Origin: a virus
DNA: 43,745 nt
IMG/VR virus record: IMGVR_UViG_3300001460_000036
Coordinates: 4,674-48,418 of that record
Reading direction: 5' to 3' (one strand)
This document shows, piece by piece, positions 20,867-31,854 of the stretch; positions within the stretch are counted from its first letter, which is position 1; each line of letters opens with the position of its first letter. Under the pieces are notes generated by a model. It saw only the letters and a program-made list of their open reading frames with translations, was not told where the DNA came from and made no database searches. Both the position numbers and the translations under genes were made by a program.

Positions 20867-23800
20867 TCGTTAAAATATTCTTCTAATGCTTGTTCATACT
20901 CTCTTTTTGCTTCAGCATCAGCCTCTTCACTTTCTCTTATTTCATCGGCATATTCTAATTCATATTCACTCTCAGCTCTCATCATTTCTCTATATTCTTC
21001 TGGCATATACTTTTGCATTTCTGCTTTTGTAAAGTTAGAAGGTCTTGGTTTTTTTGTTTTTTGTTTTTTACCCTCTCTTACATACTCACCAAAACTAAAT
21101 AATCTTAAAATTAAATCCCCCATGTCTTTTGGGCCTTCTGCCAACGCCATATAATTATCAACAAACCTTTTTAATTGAGGTCCAGGAACACCAACTAAAG
21201 TGGTAAGTTCTAAATAAAATTTAGTCTCAAGCTCTTTTTTCCTTAAAGGATCTTTTGTTTGATTCATTTGCGTATAAACTCTACTCAATGTAGCAGCTTG
21301 TTCTAATAGTGGTATGCTTGAAGGAGTTGATGCCCAATACTTACCTGTAGCAGTGTCTTTAACAACATTTAATAAATCTCCTAAAATAAATAAAGCATTT
21401 AAATTCCCCATAATTGCAGATAGAGTCAACTCTTGAGCATCATCCTCTCTACGATCTCTTAACAAACCTGGCATACCCATACTTACATATCTAAACAGTG
21501 TAGGCATTACAAAATGGTATACAAATAAAGTTCTAAGATTTTCTGTATAAGTGCCCTTACCTTGTTTACCACCACTTTTTATTTTTCTATATAAATTTCT
21601 GGATGCGATTATTTCACGTCTTAAATATTGTTTTGGTGTTGTTAAGAACATATTAAATGCACGTTGGAATACATTACCAGTCTGGTAATAATCTTTATCT
21701 TGTAAATCATAAGACTGCTGAGTTCTTAAAGTGTCATCTTCAAATCTTTTTATAGCATAATCAATTGCATCTTGGTCTGTAGCATTTTCATTCTCAGAAA
21801 GATATTTAGCCTTGTAAAATCTATAGTTAGGTAAACCACCCAGCATTATAGCACCTTTATCACCTAACATAGTGAACCCCATTAATATATTTACAAATTT
21901 GTTTTGAGTTTCTTTATTAAACTTTTTCTGTATAATATTGTTTTGAGCATCTAATTCCTTAAATGCTTTGTCTTGGTAGGTTTCAATTACACGTGTTATT
22001 GGTTTTCCATATCTGTCTTGTAATACTACTGAGTTGTCTAATATTTCTCGTGCATCTCGCTTCATTTGTGAAGGAGTCATCGCTGCATACTTAGTCCAGT
22101 TTGCATATCCAATATCATTACCGTATGTAACAAACGAAGTCATCTGTTTTAAAATCAAAGTTGGATTTAAACCTAAACGAGAAAGCAAGAAACTTGTGTT
22201 AAAAAAATTAATTAACTCACTGTTTTTTTGATTTTTTGCACCTTTATTGGCTATTTTTTGGATTTGATCAGAAATATATTTATTTATATTATTTCCAAAT
22301 TTATCTGCTATTACTTCTTTAACAGCAGAGTCTTCGAAAACTTTATTAATATTTCTAATTGGCACTGCATAGGCAGCAAAGTATTCCATATCTCTTGTAT
22401 AGTTTAACAATGCATCTACAGCGTTTGTCTGTCTGATTGGTGATGTGTTTTCTTGTCTGAACTTTGTACTTGCTGCACTAACATTATTAATCCATGAAGT
22501 GTTTCCATCTGCCAATAAATCAATACCAACAATGTCTGTTTCAGACGCTCTATATAACCTTCCTGCATAATACTTATTCCAAGGCATATCTGTCCTATAG
22601 ACTTCGTTATAAGTTTTATTATAGTGTTCATATTGAGATGGGAAAAAGTCTTGAATCATCCAATCTCCTAAAACTATAAGTCTGTCATCTAATTTCTCTA
22701 CTATTTCTTGTTCAATACGAGATTTATATTCATTACTTTCGCCATCAAATTTTTCATTTAAATATGATAGTTCACCATCAAAAACAGTTGGTTTAAATGT
22801 GTTTTCAAAAGACGCAACTAAAGAAGGATCTTGAGCTTGATTTCTATAGTACAACAGTTCATTCTGTGATATCATTATACCATTACTTACACTCTCTTTA
22901 TTTAATGCTTGTAATAAGTCTACTTTTTCTCCTGAAGACATTTTGGTGTCTGCATATATACGTGCTATCTCGTTATCAATTACAGTTTGTTTTGCTTCAC
23001 TAATTACAATGCTTTCATTTAGATTAGAGTTTTCTCTGTTTGCTCTTGTCCATTTTTTACCAAATAACTCTGTCATTTTCATACTAAAATCTAACTCATG
23101 ATTTAACATTCTGCCCTTATAAATTCTTGAAGCTTTACGAACTTCATTACTGACTAAGTCTTGAGAGAACCCACCAAACAATTCTCCAGTTGATAAAGAT
23201 ATTCTGTCCATTAAACCAGCTAAATCTTCTGCCGATCCAAACACATATCTTTCAACAGCTTTAAGATTTGTTTTAATACCTAATGCTAAACGTTTACGTA
23301 CCGTTATTGGTTTTATTAATCCTCTTCCTGCGTCTTTTACTGCTTTATCTTTTAGTTTTTTATATCGTGCTAATATGTCTGCTTGAGTTATATTTTTTTT
23401 GCCCTCATTTATTAAATCTTGTTCTGGATTTATTGTTACACCCATTTCTTTTAACATAGCTATGCTATTATTCATATACATAGTTGCATCTCTTAATAAT
23501 TGCAATTGTAGTCCAGTAATTCCTTGTGATTGTAATTGTTCTAATCCAAATAAAATCTGTTGGTATGCATTAGTTTTTTTAGGGTTGTTTTGCTCCATTG
23601 TTAATGTATTATTATAAGCAATGGCAACACCTAAATCTGCTACACTTTGAGCTTCGTCAGGTGTCAAAGTTTTATTTACTACGGTTTTTACTCCATTAAT
23701 AGTTATCTCTTCTTTTTCTAAAGCATAAATCTTGTCTAATAAACTTTTGTTTTGATTATTTACTTGTTCTGCTGTTAAATTTTTAGGCAGTTGAACTGTA

Positions 23801-26800
23801 CCTCTTTTACCTTTCTTTCCAGGAACATAACCGATTATATTTTTTTGAATAGCATCTAATCTTTTCTTAATTACATTAGATATAGATGTACCTTTAAGTC
23901 TTCCACTTTGAACTGTAGTGTAAGATTTATTTAATATGTTTAAAATAGTATTATCTAAATATTCGTTAGTTATCTCTGTAACTCCATCAGCAATTTCATT
24001 TACAATTAATTCATAGTTCCCTTCATCTACTGCATTTATTTTATCAATTAGAGATATTACCTGACTTTTTTTCATTAAGTTTCTTGGCACTACACTTCTA
24101 ATGTACTGACGTAATTTTCTTTGAAGTCTTTTGCTTTCGCCTTGTGACCACTTAATGTTACGTATGTTTTTATTTAGATTTAATATTCTAATTGCATTTG
24201 TAGAAGATACTTCTGGTGATAGATAATTTAAAACATCTACTTCCATAGCTTGTTGTTGCGATGTTTTACGTGAACCTTTACCACCTTCATTCTTGTATCC
24301 TGAAAGCGTATACATGAACTCTATTGTTTCATTTACAATATCTTCAAGACTACGTTTATTTTTTCTTTTTCTTTTGTTTGCAGCTAATAATTTTTTGTAA
24401 TGTTCATTAATAGTATTAAGTATACCAACTCCTTTTTGTAATCCACCATCTACATTTGCAAAACTTTTTGGAAAATCTGCAAACAAATCCTTATCTATTT
24501 TTAATGCTTCATTTATTTCTTTTGCTTTGAACCCTCGTTTCTGCATGTATTGTTTTAACCCTGAATCTTTAAATCCTTCCATTCTACCATCTATAACTAT
24601 TTTAAATGCAGAGTTAATATTATCTAATTTTTGAAACTTACCTCTTCTTAATGCTTGAGGCTTTAGCATACCACCACGTGGTTTTATAACATACACACCT
24701 CCACCTTGTCCATACTGATTAATCTTGGCTTGTTTTACTTTATATCCAGGAGCAATTTGATCTAACTGTCTTTGCAGATATCTCATGTCAGCTTGAGGAC
24801 TATAAAACCCACTGGTGTTCATTCCAGTTTGTCTCATAAAATCATCAATTGTTTTTTGTTCTTTGCCTTTTCTTGATTCCTTTTGACTTTCTATGTTTCT
24901 TATACCACTTCCGTATGGAGCTAAAACTTGAGATTGTTGAGCTCCACTCAATACTTTTCCATACTTAGCTTTCATAGATGCAGGTAGTAAAAAGTAAGCG
25001 TTAACTAACTTATTAGGAACACCAACTACATCACCTAATATATCATTTGTATATGTGGAATGATTAGACTGTACCCCTGCACCAGTTGGTTTAAGAACCA
25101 ACATAATGTCATTCATTTTAAAATTATTGTCTTTGTAGAATCCATCACGTAATGATTCTAAGTCAACAAACGCATCAGAGTCTTTCATTAGTTTATGTAG
25201 CTCAGTGTTTGGTGTTTGTTCTGAAGCAACTAAACCAGATAAGAATGTTTTTCTAACTGTATTAGATTTAGCATTTCTAATAGCATCCCAACTGTCATAT
25301 TTTGCAAGTATATCTTTTACTGCTTTGATAGGAGGTTTAGCGAAATTATCAACGTTAGTTTTAAATTTTTCAAAACTTCCTAATTTAGAAATAAATAAAT
25401 CGTAGACTTTTTTGTTTGCTAACTTACTTGCTTTTGGAGAACCACTTACTATAAAGATATAGTCGGCTTCTTCTGAGTTTCTTGCTAATGCAGATTCACT
25501 CATACCACTTGCCCAAATAATTTTTTTCTTTTGATTTTCTGGTACATAAGCATAACTTGGACCTCCATCTATAGCCACACCATCTACTGTTCCAATACCC
25601 AACTGATCAGCCATCCAGAACCATACCTTTTGTTTCTTATTAGATATGTCTTCAACTAATGCATCAATATCTAATTCACTTTCTGGGGTAATTAATGAGT
25701 TGTTGTACACTCCATCAAAACTTACTTTCTCTTCTTTACCTTTTCTTTCGTCAACTATTGTTGTGGGGTTTCCGATTGGAGCAGTTCCAACTTCGTTCAT
25801 TTCAGCATTTATATCTTCAAGAACTTGAACATCTTCTTGCAATATTTCTTCGCCTTGTCTTAATCTTGTAGATACTGTATTTAAAAAGTCAATTACTGCT
25901 TCATCTGATTTAGTTAGTCCTTCTCTAAATGGTGATGGAATATTTAATTTTTTTAAAAACCTATTAATTAAATTAATTATTTTATTTTGAGTTGGCTTTT
26001 TTAAAGTTTTATATTCAGATGCCAGTATACCAAACAACTCTGAAACAGCTTCTTCGTTTTGATCTTCTGATTCATATTGTTTAGTGAAATTATCTATACG
26101 TTGTTTTATATTACCCGAAGCGGGTAAAACTTTATCTAAACTTAAAAGCATACGTCCAAATACTTTGTTGGCTGCGGCATCAGTTTTAATTAGTTGATTA
26201 GCCATTGCGTGTACAGCTTCATGAAATGGTGTAGACTTTGTAGCCGTTTCCATATTTATGTGTATGGTATTAGAAGTAGGATTAAAATATCCTCTTCCGT
26301 TTTTACCAGTTTGTTTAGTAAACAAGTCGGTATTATCATGAACAACAATACGTACTTTTGGAAAAAGTTTATTGATTGCTTTAGCAGCCTTTTTTGCATT
26401 CTTTATAATTGTAGTCTGCATATTTGCATCTACATTAGAAGGAGACTTGCCTTTGTTTCTACTAATATTAGGTGATACTATTTCGTTTGTTTCAATAGTG
26501 TCATCGAAAAAAGATTCTATATCTTCTTGTTCGTTTCTGTCTCTTACTTCCTCTTGCGTTTCATTTTGGTTTTCAGATGACTCGGTTTCTTGGTTGAGGT
26601 TTTCTTGCGAACTCTCGTTGGTAGACTCCGACTTGGATACGCTTTCTCCCACCTCGCTGCTATTTTCGGCAGATTTTGGTGCATCCACTCTCGTTGTGCT
26701 TGACTCTTGAAGGGCATCTTGTTTTATTTTTATTTGTTCTGGCGATGGATTTTCCACCCCTTCTTCTTTTAATTCATTTATTGCTTGTTCTTCAGTAACT

Positions 26801-29703
26801 AACGAAGGTAAGCTTTCTTGTTCTTGTTTTAATTTTCCTTTGTTTGACGCTTCTTGACTTCCAATTTCTCCTAATTGTAATTTGATAATATTTAACTCAG
26901 CCTGCTTGTCTTTATATGTACCCAAGTCTGAATCCATACCTTCCATTTCAGTTTGTAATTGTTTCTTTCTGAAAATTAATTGAAGAGCGTCTTTCTTTTG
27001 AGTTGTACTTAAATCTGTAGCCACGTCTAAATCTATAGATGCAGCTCGTAGTGTATCAAACTGTGATTTTTTTTGTTCTCCAGCTCTTTTACTTATTAAT
27101 CCTTGAGCAACTTCTAAATCTACCTTAGTGTAGTAAGCCTGCACATAGGTATCATCATTTTTCATGTTATCAAACAACTCAATCATTTCATCACTAATTG
27201 TGACAAACGATCCATCTTTGTTTCTCATGTTAGCAATACCCATAGGAGTTGCTAAAGCAAACCCACCTACGGCTTCAGCAGCAGCAGAGTGTCCTAACTG
27301 TTTAAAATATTCTAACGACCAACGATCTGGATTCACAAACATTTCCTTGCCTTTGATAGCGTTATAAATGTTTTTACCTTCGATGTCTGTAAATTCTTGA
27401 AATAATCCTGTTTCTGCTTCGGATAATGCTGCTGGTGCAACTCTCTGTCCAAACTTATATAATCCAGACTTTCCTATAGCAGCCGTCATTCTATTGTCCA
27501 TTAAATTAACAACAGCTTTACGAAACATTTGTGGTGTTGCTCCTTTAGGCAAGGAGTTCAACGCTTTTGTTGTAATAGAAGTTATTAGTTGTGTCCCTGA
27601 AGTTCCTTTTAATAAATTTCTAAAACCTAAAGTTTCTAAAATACCAGAAGTAATTGCGAGAGGCAAAACTATTCCTTTTTTTTCTGTCTCAGATACCCAT
27701 TCAAATTCAGGGTTCTGCTCCATTTGTTCATTTAATTTATCAGCATGAAGTAAAGCCATTGCTACTAATGAAGATTGTCTATAACCATCTGTAGCCCATC
27801 TTTTTATAGCTTGTCCCATTCTCTTTAAAGCTGTACCACTTTTACCTTTAGGAACTTTAGGAACTTTTTTTTGTTTGATAGCTTGATAAAGCATTGGTGC
27901 TAAAGCAGGAAGAGATTCAGCCGCGCCATAAAGACCTGTCATTATTATACTTTCGTCTCTTTGTGCCTGCATTCTTTCTTCGCTCACATTTTGAACTCCA
28001 ATCAAATCTTGAAAAAAATCTCTTGACTTATCTTTAAACTCTTCTTTTGTCCCCTTAACCTGTTGATCACCTATTAACTCATCAATTTCATTAAAAGTGT
28101 TAGTTGCTCCAAATACACCTGGTGCATCTACCCAATCGTCTTCTTCTATACTCCACACTTGAGGATTATCATATTGAAGTGTAGGTTGTCCTAATCCTAA
28201 AACACCTGTTCCACCGTAATTATATCGAACACCTCTATCAATATCATAAACTCCATTAGGGAGTTTGCTTAATCGACTGTCATTTTTTTCTATTATAAAT
28301 TGCCCAGTAAATTCATTTCCCTGTAAGTTTTCTGGTCTACCAAAAGATTTAACCATCATTTGATTAAATGCAGCACCAGTTAATTCACCTTCTTTTTTCA
28401 ACCCTTCAAGCCAATCTGAAAAGGCTACTTCTGAATCTTTTATTTCTTGAGGAACTTTAATTCCTTTATAGCCTTCATACACACGTATAAATTCATCTCT
28501 ATACTCTTCATCAGTAAGCCCAAAGTCATTACCTTTTATGCCTTGCATTAAACCATAAAAAGCTTCAATTCCTGTTCCACCAATTGTTGATATTGCAGAA
28601 TCAAAATATCCAACAAAACTATTATACAATCCACCAAATGCCGTACCTAAAGCTGTACCATCCGACTCTTTCATTTTAACATAGTTACCAACGGCAACAT
28701 CTATGTCTTGTGAGTTGTCTTTAAACGTTCCATATTCATCAGATAACTTTGTTCCCATACTCGCTAAGTATTGACCTTCAGCAATTTGTTCTTGATATCT
28801 TTGATAGAATTTAGGATCTTTAAATAATTCTGCAGGTGCAGTGGCATATTTTTCCATTGCAACTTCATGTGCTTCTTTACGTTCAAAATACTCTTTTTGT
28901 CTTTTAACTAAATCAGCAGACGATCCTTGAATGTTTTTTATATCTTTTTTGTAAGCTTCGGCAGTAAAGTATTTTTTTTTGGAATTGCTATACTCGTTAG
29001 ACAAAGTCTCCATAATAGACTTTTCTTGATTTTTTCTGATAAAATCTCTTAATGCTCTTGCTTCTTCTGTGTTATCAGCCGTAAACCATGAGTCCACCGC
29101 AAACTCTTCTTTATTACCATTAGGTGCGGTTACAGTTACGTTGTCTAATATGCCTGACTCTTCAAATGTAAAGCCGTAATCATTAAAATGATAGTTAAGT
29201 CTATTGACTACTGGCTCTTCGTCACGTGTAAATAAATCTCTATTTACAAAAGCTAAAGATCTTTCAAAGGGTGTAGCGTTTTCATCATATGTAATTGAAC
29301 CATCTTCCCCAAGAGAAGTTAAATCAAATACTCCACCTGATTCTTTTTCATCATACTCAACATCTTCTGTAATGGTTGCAACCCCCTGTTGTGGTGTTAT
29401 ATCTGAATTAAGAAAATCCTTATCTCCATCTAATCTTGGAGTCTCAGTATTTACAGTCTCTGTATCAACAGACTCTTGAACAACTTCAGTTTGCCCACCT
29501 TCAGTAACAACATCAGTTGCAGTAAAACCAATATCAGATTTAAAAGTGTCTAAATCTGGTATATCAAAAAATTCAGACATACTATCTCTAAACGCAGATA
29601 GTTTGCCCTCATCTTGCATGTCTATTACAAACTGTTCATAGGGAGGTAAATCAAAAACTCCAGATCCATTCTCATATAATTTTCGTAGTACTTCTTCATT
29701 CAT
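20863..29703 (-). CDS. Giant ejection-type virion protein with metallopeptidase domain (T7 gp16-like position)
   Basis: 2946 aa. It is the last of a gp13-gp14-gp15-gp16-like series, so probably an internal core/ejection protein delivered with the DNA. The N-terminal third is acidic and helical with hydrophobic, membrane-active-looking stretches near 350-390 and 590. A Ser/Glu/Asn-rich linker lies at about 1000-1075. A zincin follows: HEAVH at 1161-1165 with candidate third ligand in NEEAVSELFG (about 1215-1224). A long helical region contains YSPQ-type and GKRGTVQL segments. The C-terminal region (about 2100-2800) has the LGDWMIQDFFPSQY, MLGDKGAIMLGG and FLTTPKQYLRREI segments seen in large phage virion proteins. 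T7 gp16 is only 1318 aa. Confidence 0.8.
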   Translation of the reverse strand: MNEEVLRKLYENGSGVFDLPPYEQFVIDMQDEGKLSAFRDSMSEFFDIPDLDTFKSDIGFTATDVVTEGGQTEVVQESVDTETVNTETPRLDGDKDFLNSDITPQQGVATITEDVEYDEKESGGVFDLTSLGEDGSITYDENATPFERSLAFVNRDLFTRDEEPVVNRLNYHFNDYGFTFEESGILDNVTVTAPNGNKEEFAVDSWFTADNTEEARALRDFIRKNQEKSIMETLSNEYSNSKKKYFTAEAYKKDIKNIQGSSADLVKRQKEYFERKEAHEVAMEKYATAPAELFKDPKFYQRYQEQIAEGQYLASMGTKLSDEYGTFKDNSQDIDVAVGNYVKMKESDGTALGTAFGGLYNSFVGYFDSAISTIGGTGIEAFYGLMQGIKGNDFGLTDEEYRDEFIRVYEGYKGIKVPQEIKDSEVAFSDWLEGLKKEGELTGAAFNQMMVKSFGRPENLQGNEFTGQFIIEKNDSRLSKLPNGVYDIDRGVRYNYGGTGVLGLGQPTLQYDNPQVWSIEEDDWVDAPGVFGATNTFNEIDELIGDQQVKGTKEEFKDKSRDFFQDLIGVQNVSEERMQAQRDESIIMTGLYGAAESLPALAPMLYQAIKQKKVPKVPKGKSGTALKRMGQAIKRWATDGYRQSSLVAMALLHADKLNEQMEQNPEFEWVSETEKKGIVLPLAITSGILETLGFRNLLKGTSGTQLITSITTKALNSLPKGATPQMFRKAVVNLMDNRMTAAIGKSGLYKFGQRVAPAALSEAETGLFQEFTDIEGKNIYNAIKGKEMFVNPDRWSLEYFKQLGHSAAAEAVGGFALATPMGIANMRNKDGSFVTISDEMIELFDNMKNDDTYVQAYYTKVDLEVAQGLISKRAGEQKKSQFDTLRAASIDLDVATDLSTTQKKDALQLIFRKKQLQTEMEGMDSDLGTYKDKQAELNIIKLQLGEIGSQEASNKGKLKQEQESLPSLVTEEQAINELKEEGVENPSPEQIKIKQDALQESSTTRVDAPKSAENSSEVGESVSKSESTNESSQENLNQETESSENQNETQEEVRDRNEQEDIESFFDDTIETNEIVSPNISRNKGKSPSNVDANMQTTIIKNAKKAAKAINKLFPKVRIVVHDNTDLFTKQTGKNGRGYFNPTSNTIHINMETATKSTPFHEAVHAMANQLIKTDAAANKVFGRMLLSLDKVLPASGNIKQRIDNFTKQYESEDQNEEAVSELFGILASEYKTLKKPTQNKIINLINRFLKKLNIPSPFREGLTKSDEAVIDFLNTVSTRLRQGEEILQEDVQVLEDINAEMNEVGTAPIGNPTTIVDERKGKEEKVSFDGVYNNSLITPESELDIDALVEDISNKKQKVWFWMADQLGIGTVDGVAIDGGPSYAYVPENQKKKIIWASGMSESALARNSEEADYIFIVSGSPKASKLANKKVYDLFISKLGSFEKFKTNVDNFAKPPIKAVKDILAKYDSWDAIRNAKSNTVRKTFLSGLVASEQTPNTELHKLMKDSDAFVDLESLRDGFYKDNNFKMNDIMLVLKPTGAGVQSNHSTYTNDILGDVVGVPNKLVNAYFLLPASMKAKYGKVLSGAQQSQVLAPYGSGIRNIESQKESRKGKEQKTIDDFMRQTGMNTSGFYSPQADMRYLQRQLDQIAPGYKVKQAKINQYGQGGGVYVIKPRGGMLKPQALRRGKFQKLDNINSAFKIVIDGRMEGFKDSGLKQYMQKRGFKAKEINEALKIDKDLFADFPKSFANVDGGLQKGVGILNTINEHYKKLLAANKRKRKNKRSLEDIVNETIEFMYTLSGYKNEGGKGSRKTSQQQAMEVDVLNYLSPEVSSTNAIRILNLNKNIRNIKWSQGESKRLQRKLRQYIRSVVPRNLMKKSQVISLIDKINAVDEGNYELIVNEIADGVTEITNEYLDNTILNILNKSYTTVQSGRLKGTSISNVIKKRLDAIQKNIIGYVPGKKGKRGTVQLPKNLTAEQVNNQNKSLLDKIYALEKEEITINGVKTVVNKTLTPDEAQSVADLGVAIAYNNTLTMEQNNPKKTNAYQQILFGLEQLQSQGITGLQLQLLRDATMYMNNSIAMLKEMGVTINPEQDLINEGKKNITQADILARYKKLKDKAVKDAGRGLIKPITVRKRLALGIKTNLKAVERYVFGSAEDLAGLMDRISLSTGELFGGFSQDLVSNEVRKASRIYKGRMLNHELDFSMKMTELFGKKWTRANRENSNLNESIVISEAKQTVIDNEIARIYADTKMSSGEKVDLLQALNKESVSNGIMISQNELLYYRNQAQDPSLVASFENTFKPTVFDGELSYLNEKFDGESNEYKSRIEQEIVEKLDDRLIVLGDWMIQDFFPSQYEHYNKTYNEVYRTDMPWNKYYAGRLYRASETDIVGIDLLADGNTSWINNVSAASTKFRQENTSPIRQTNAVDALLNYTRDMEYFAAYAVPIRNINKVFEDSAVKEVIADKFGNNINKYISDQIQKIANKGAKNQKNSELINFFNTSFLLSRLGLNPTLILKQMTSFVTYGNDIGYANWTKYAAMTPSQMKRDAREILDNSVVLQDRYGKPITRVIETYQDKAFKELDAQNNIIQKKFNKETQNKFVNILMGFTMLGDKGAIMLGGLPNYRFYKAKYLSENENATDQDAIDYAIKRFEDDTLRTQQSYDLQDKDYYQTGNVFQRAFNMFLTTPKQYLRREIIASRNLYRKIKSGGKQGKGTYTENLRTLFVYHFVMPTLFRYVSMGMPGLLRDRREDDAQELTLSAIMGNLNALFILGDLLNVVKDTATGKYWASTPSSIPLLEQAATLSRVYTQMNQTKDPLRKKELETKFYLELTTLVGVPGPQLKRFVDNYMALAEGPKDMGDLILRLFSFGEYVREGKKQKTKKPRPSNFTKAEMQKYMPEEYREMMRAESEYELEYADEIRESEEADAEAKREYEQALEEYFNE

Positions 29704-29705
29704 AT

Positions 29706-31844
29706 TTAATATGCTGTCGGTTTACCACCTTTACGGTTAGCTAATTCATCATTTCTTTTCTTTACAATTTTTTGAGCTGCTTCTGCTAACATTTTATCAA
29801 GGTTTACATATGTCGTGTTATTGTCAAGATCTATGTCAGTCACACCAGGGATAACTACTTTTTTATCTCTATACTTAACTTGTATTTTTGGTGGATTACC
29901 TACCAATTCAATTTTAGAATTTTTTCTAATGGCTGACGGTAGATAAGCTACAAATACATCATTTACTGAGCCTTCAATCTGTGCTTTTCTTCTCGATCCA
30001 GCGCTATAATAAAACGATGGCAATGTAAGAGCAGTTGTATTACCTGGATCTATCTTACTACGCATATGATCCCCTCCAGAAACTGTAGGTAATTTATCTC
30101 CTTGAGCTCTAATTATTTTTTCACCTGCAGTTTTAACTTTGTATGGATTTCGTGCTGCAAAATTAACTGCGTCTTCACCTGCGTAAGTTATATCTAATCC
30201 ATTTGCTTTTGCATCATCAATATCTGCTTGTGCAACAGTAACGTTTACTTTTTCAGCGTCTATTTCGGCTGGCGTAGGTGTTGCGTTACCACCAGCCAAT
30301 AAGTTCGCTTTAGCTTTTTCTGATTTTAATGTTTCAGTAATTTCAGAGTCACTCATTGAACGTGTGTTAAGAGTGTAAGATCTTTTCTTTTCAAACTCTC
30401 TTGTGACATCATCAAAACTCATTGGTTTACCTTGAGAGTCTGTACCAGGAGTTAAAAGTCTCCATAGCTCTCTGGATAAATCTTTTGTACTTCTTATTTT
30501 ACCATTAGCATCTTTTCTATTGACAGGTTCTGTTTTTCCGTTTTGGTAAGTTACAATTATTTGATCACCTTGACGTTTGATAGAATCAATCATTTGAGCA
30601 GGATCATTTTTACCAGCGTTTAGTTGTTGTATACCAGTGGCAGTTTGACTACTAAATACAGCCATGTCTCCTGCAACTATATCATTAACTCTTTGAAGAT
30701 ATCCTATACCCTCTTGGTTTGTCTGCACAATAGCAGCTCCTGTGCTATTTAATTGTGGGAATGACATGCCTCCATCAATTTTCATCATTGAATCCATCTG
30801 TTGGTCAAATGCTGAATCACTGGCAGCACGTACTACTTCCTCAGCAAAAGCTCTATCATTAGGCTCAAACTTAGGTGGGTAACTGTTTGCATCAACTTTA
30901 ATCCAGTATTTTAAATCTTTACCTGGATTGTTTTCTTTAAATTCTTTCTCTGATTGTGCAAAACTAAAATTATTGTCATATTGTCCTGCAGCATTACTTA
31001 ACACTTCATCGTCATAATTAAACTTAGATTGGAACAATGACTCTTTCATTTCTTCAAATCTTGTTTTGTTTTGTCTAACATCGTCTTTAGACACAAAGTA
31101 TATACCTTCTACCCCATTAACCTTACGTGTTGCAGGGAAGGTTGTGATAAGTTTCTGCATCTCATCTTTATACAAAGCAGTTTGTGCTGTAATGTCTGCC
31201 GTTTCTCTATCATACTGATACTTAGACCTATTATTTGCGTAACTTGCAGGAAGATAAGATTCAGGGCTATCTTTATATGATGGCATATCACCATTAGCAT
31301 CTAACCTAACTATATATGCAGTATTTGTTCCTGGATCCATCCAGTTTACAGTACCATTTAAGTTGTTAAATCCTTGATTTGAACCTTGTATATAAGTTTC
31401 ACTTGCTCCTGAAGTATTGTCTTGCTGTCTTTTAACTGCATTGTCTGTATACTCTTGAGCACTCTTGGCCATTATACCAAACTGTGCCATTTGATCTTTA
31501 GCTTTTTGCATTAACTGACGAAACTTTTCAGGAGGAATTCTACCATCCTTCATAAGTTTTTGTTGTAGCATTAAATTCTTTTTTAAATTAGTTGCCATTT
31601 CTAAAACACCATCACTAAATGTTTTATCAGCGTTTAATTCTATTTCTGCTACTTTTGTAAATAAAGCATTTGACTCATCATCTAATTTTTGTTTTTTGTC
31701 TGCTTTATCTTTTTCTATTCCGTCAAAAACACCTTGTAAGTTCTTGCCTATAGTCCCCCATTGGATACGAGTTGAACTGTCACGTGGTTCGTATATACTG
31801 TATAAATCTGGATTGACTGTATTTAGTGTTGGTTTTTCTGCCAT
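29706..31844 (-). CDS. Internal virion protein (T7 gp15-like position)
   Basis: 712 aa, mostly helical and Gln/Asn/Lys/Asp-rich, with no TM or enzymatic motif. The start MAEKPTLNTVNPDLYSIYEP is followed by a long coiled-coil region (about 40-140, including EIELNADKTFSDGVLEMATN). Size, composition and place between the gp14-like and giant genes match T7 gp15, which builds the periplasmic tunnel for DNA ejection. Homology cannot be shown by eye; the assignment rests on synteny and character. Confidence 0.65.
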   Translation of the reverse strand: MAEKPTLNTVNPDLYSIYEPRDSSTRIQWGTIGKNLQGVFDGIEKDKADKKQKLDDESNALFTKVAEIELNADKTFSDGVLEMATNLKKNLMLQQKLMKDGRIPPEKFRQLMQKAKDQMAQFGIMAKSAQEYTDNAVKRQQDNTSGASETYIQGSNQGFNNLNGTVNWMDPGTNTAYIVRLDANGDMPSYKDSPESYLPASYANNRSKYQYDRETADITAQTALYKDEMQKLITTFPATRKVNGVEGIYFVSKDDVRQNKTRFEEMKESLFQSKFNYDDEVLSNAAGQYDNNFSFAQSEKEFKENNPGKDLKYWIKVDANSYPPKFEPNDRAFAEEVVRAASDSAFDQQMDSMMKIDGGMSFPQLNSTGAAIVQTNQEGIGYLQRVNDIVAGDMAVFSSQTATGIQQLNAGKNDPAQMIDSIKRQGDQIIVTYQNGKTEPVNRKDANGKIRSTKDLSRELWRLLTPGTDSQGKPMSFDDVTREFEKKRSYTLNTRSMSDSEITETLKSEKAKANLLAGGNATPTPAEIDAEKVNVTVAQADIDDAKANGLDITYAGEDAVNFAARNPYKVKTAGEKIIRAQGDKLPTVSGGDHMRSKIDPGNTTALTLPSFYYSAGSRRKAQIEGSVNDVFVAYLPSAIRKNSKIELVGNPPKIQVKYRDKKVVIPGVTDIDLDNNTTYVNLDKMLAEAAQKIVKKRNDELANRKGGKPTAY

Positions 31845-31854
31845 CTATTTTTAT

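Noticed and set aside
20863-29703. The giant protein as an N4-like virion RNA polymerase
   Set aside because: The size is similar, but no T7-like polymerase motifs (such as DxxGR or the R...K....YG helix) were found. The gene order fits a T7 gp16-like ejection protein instead.
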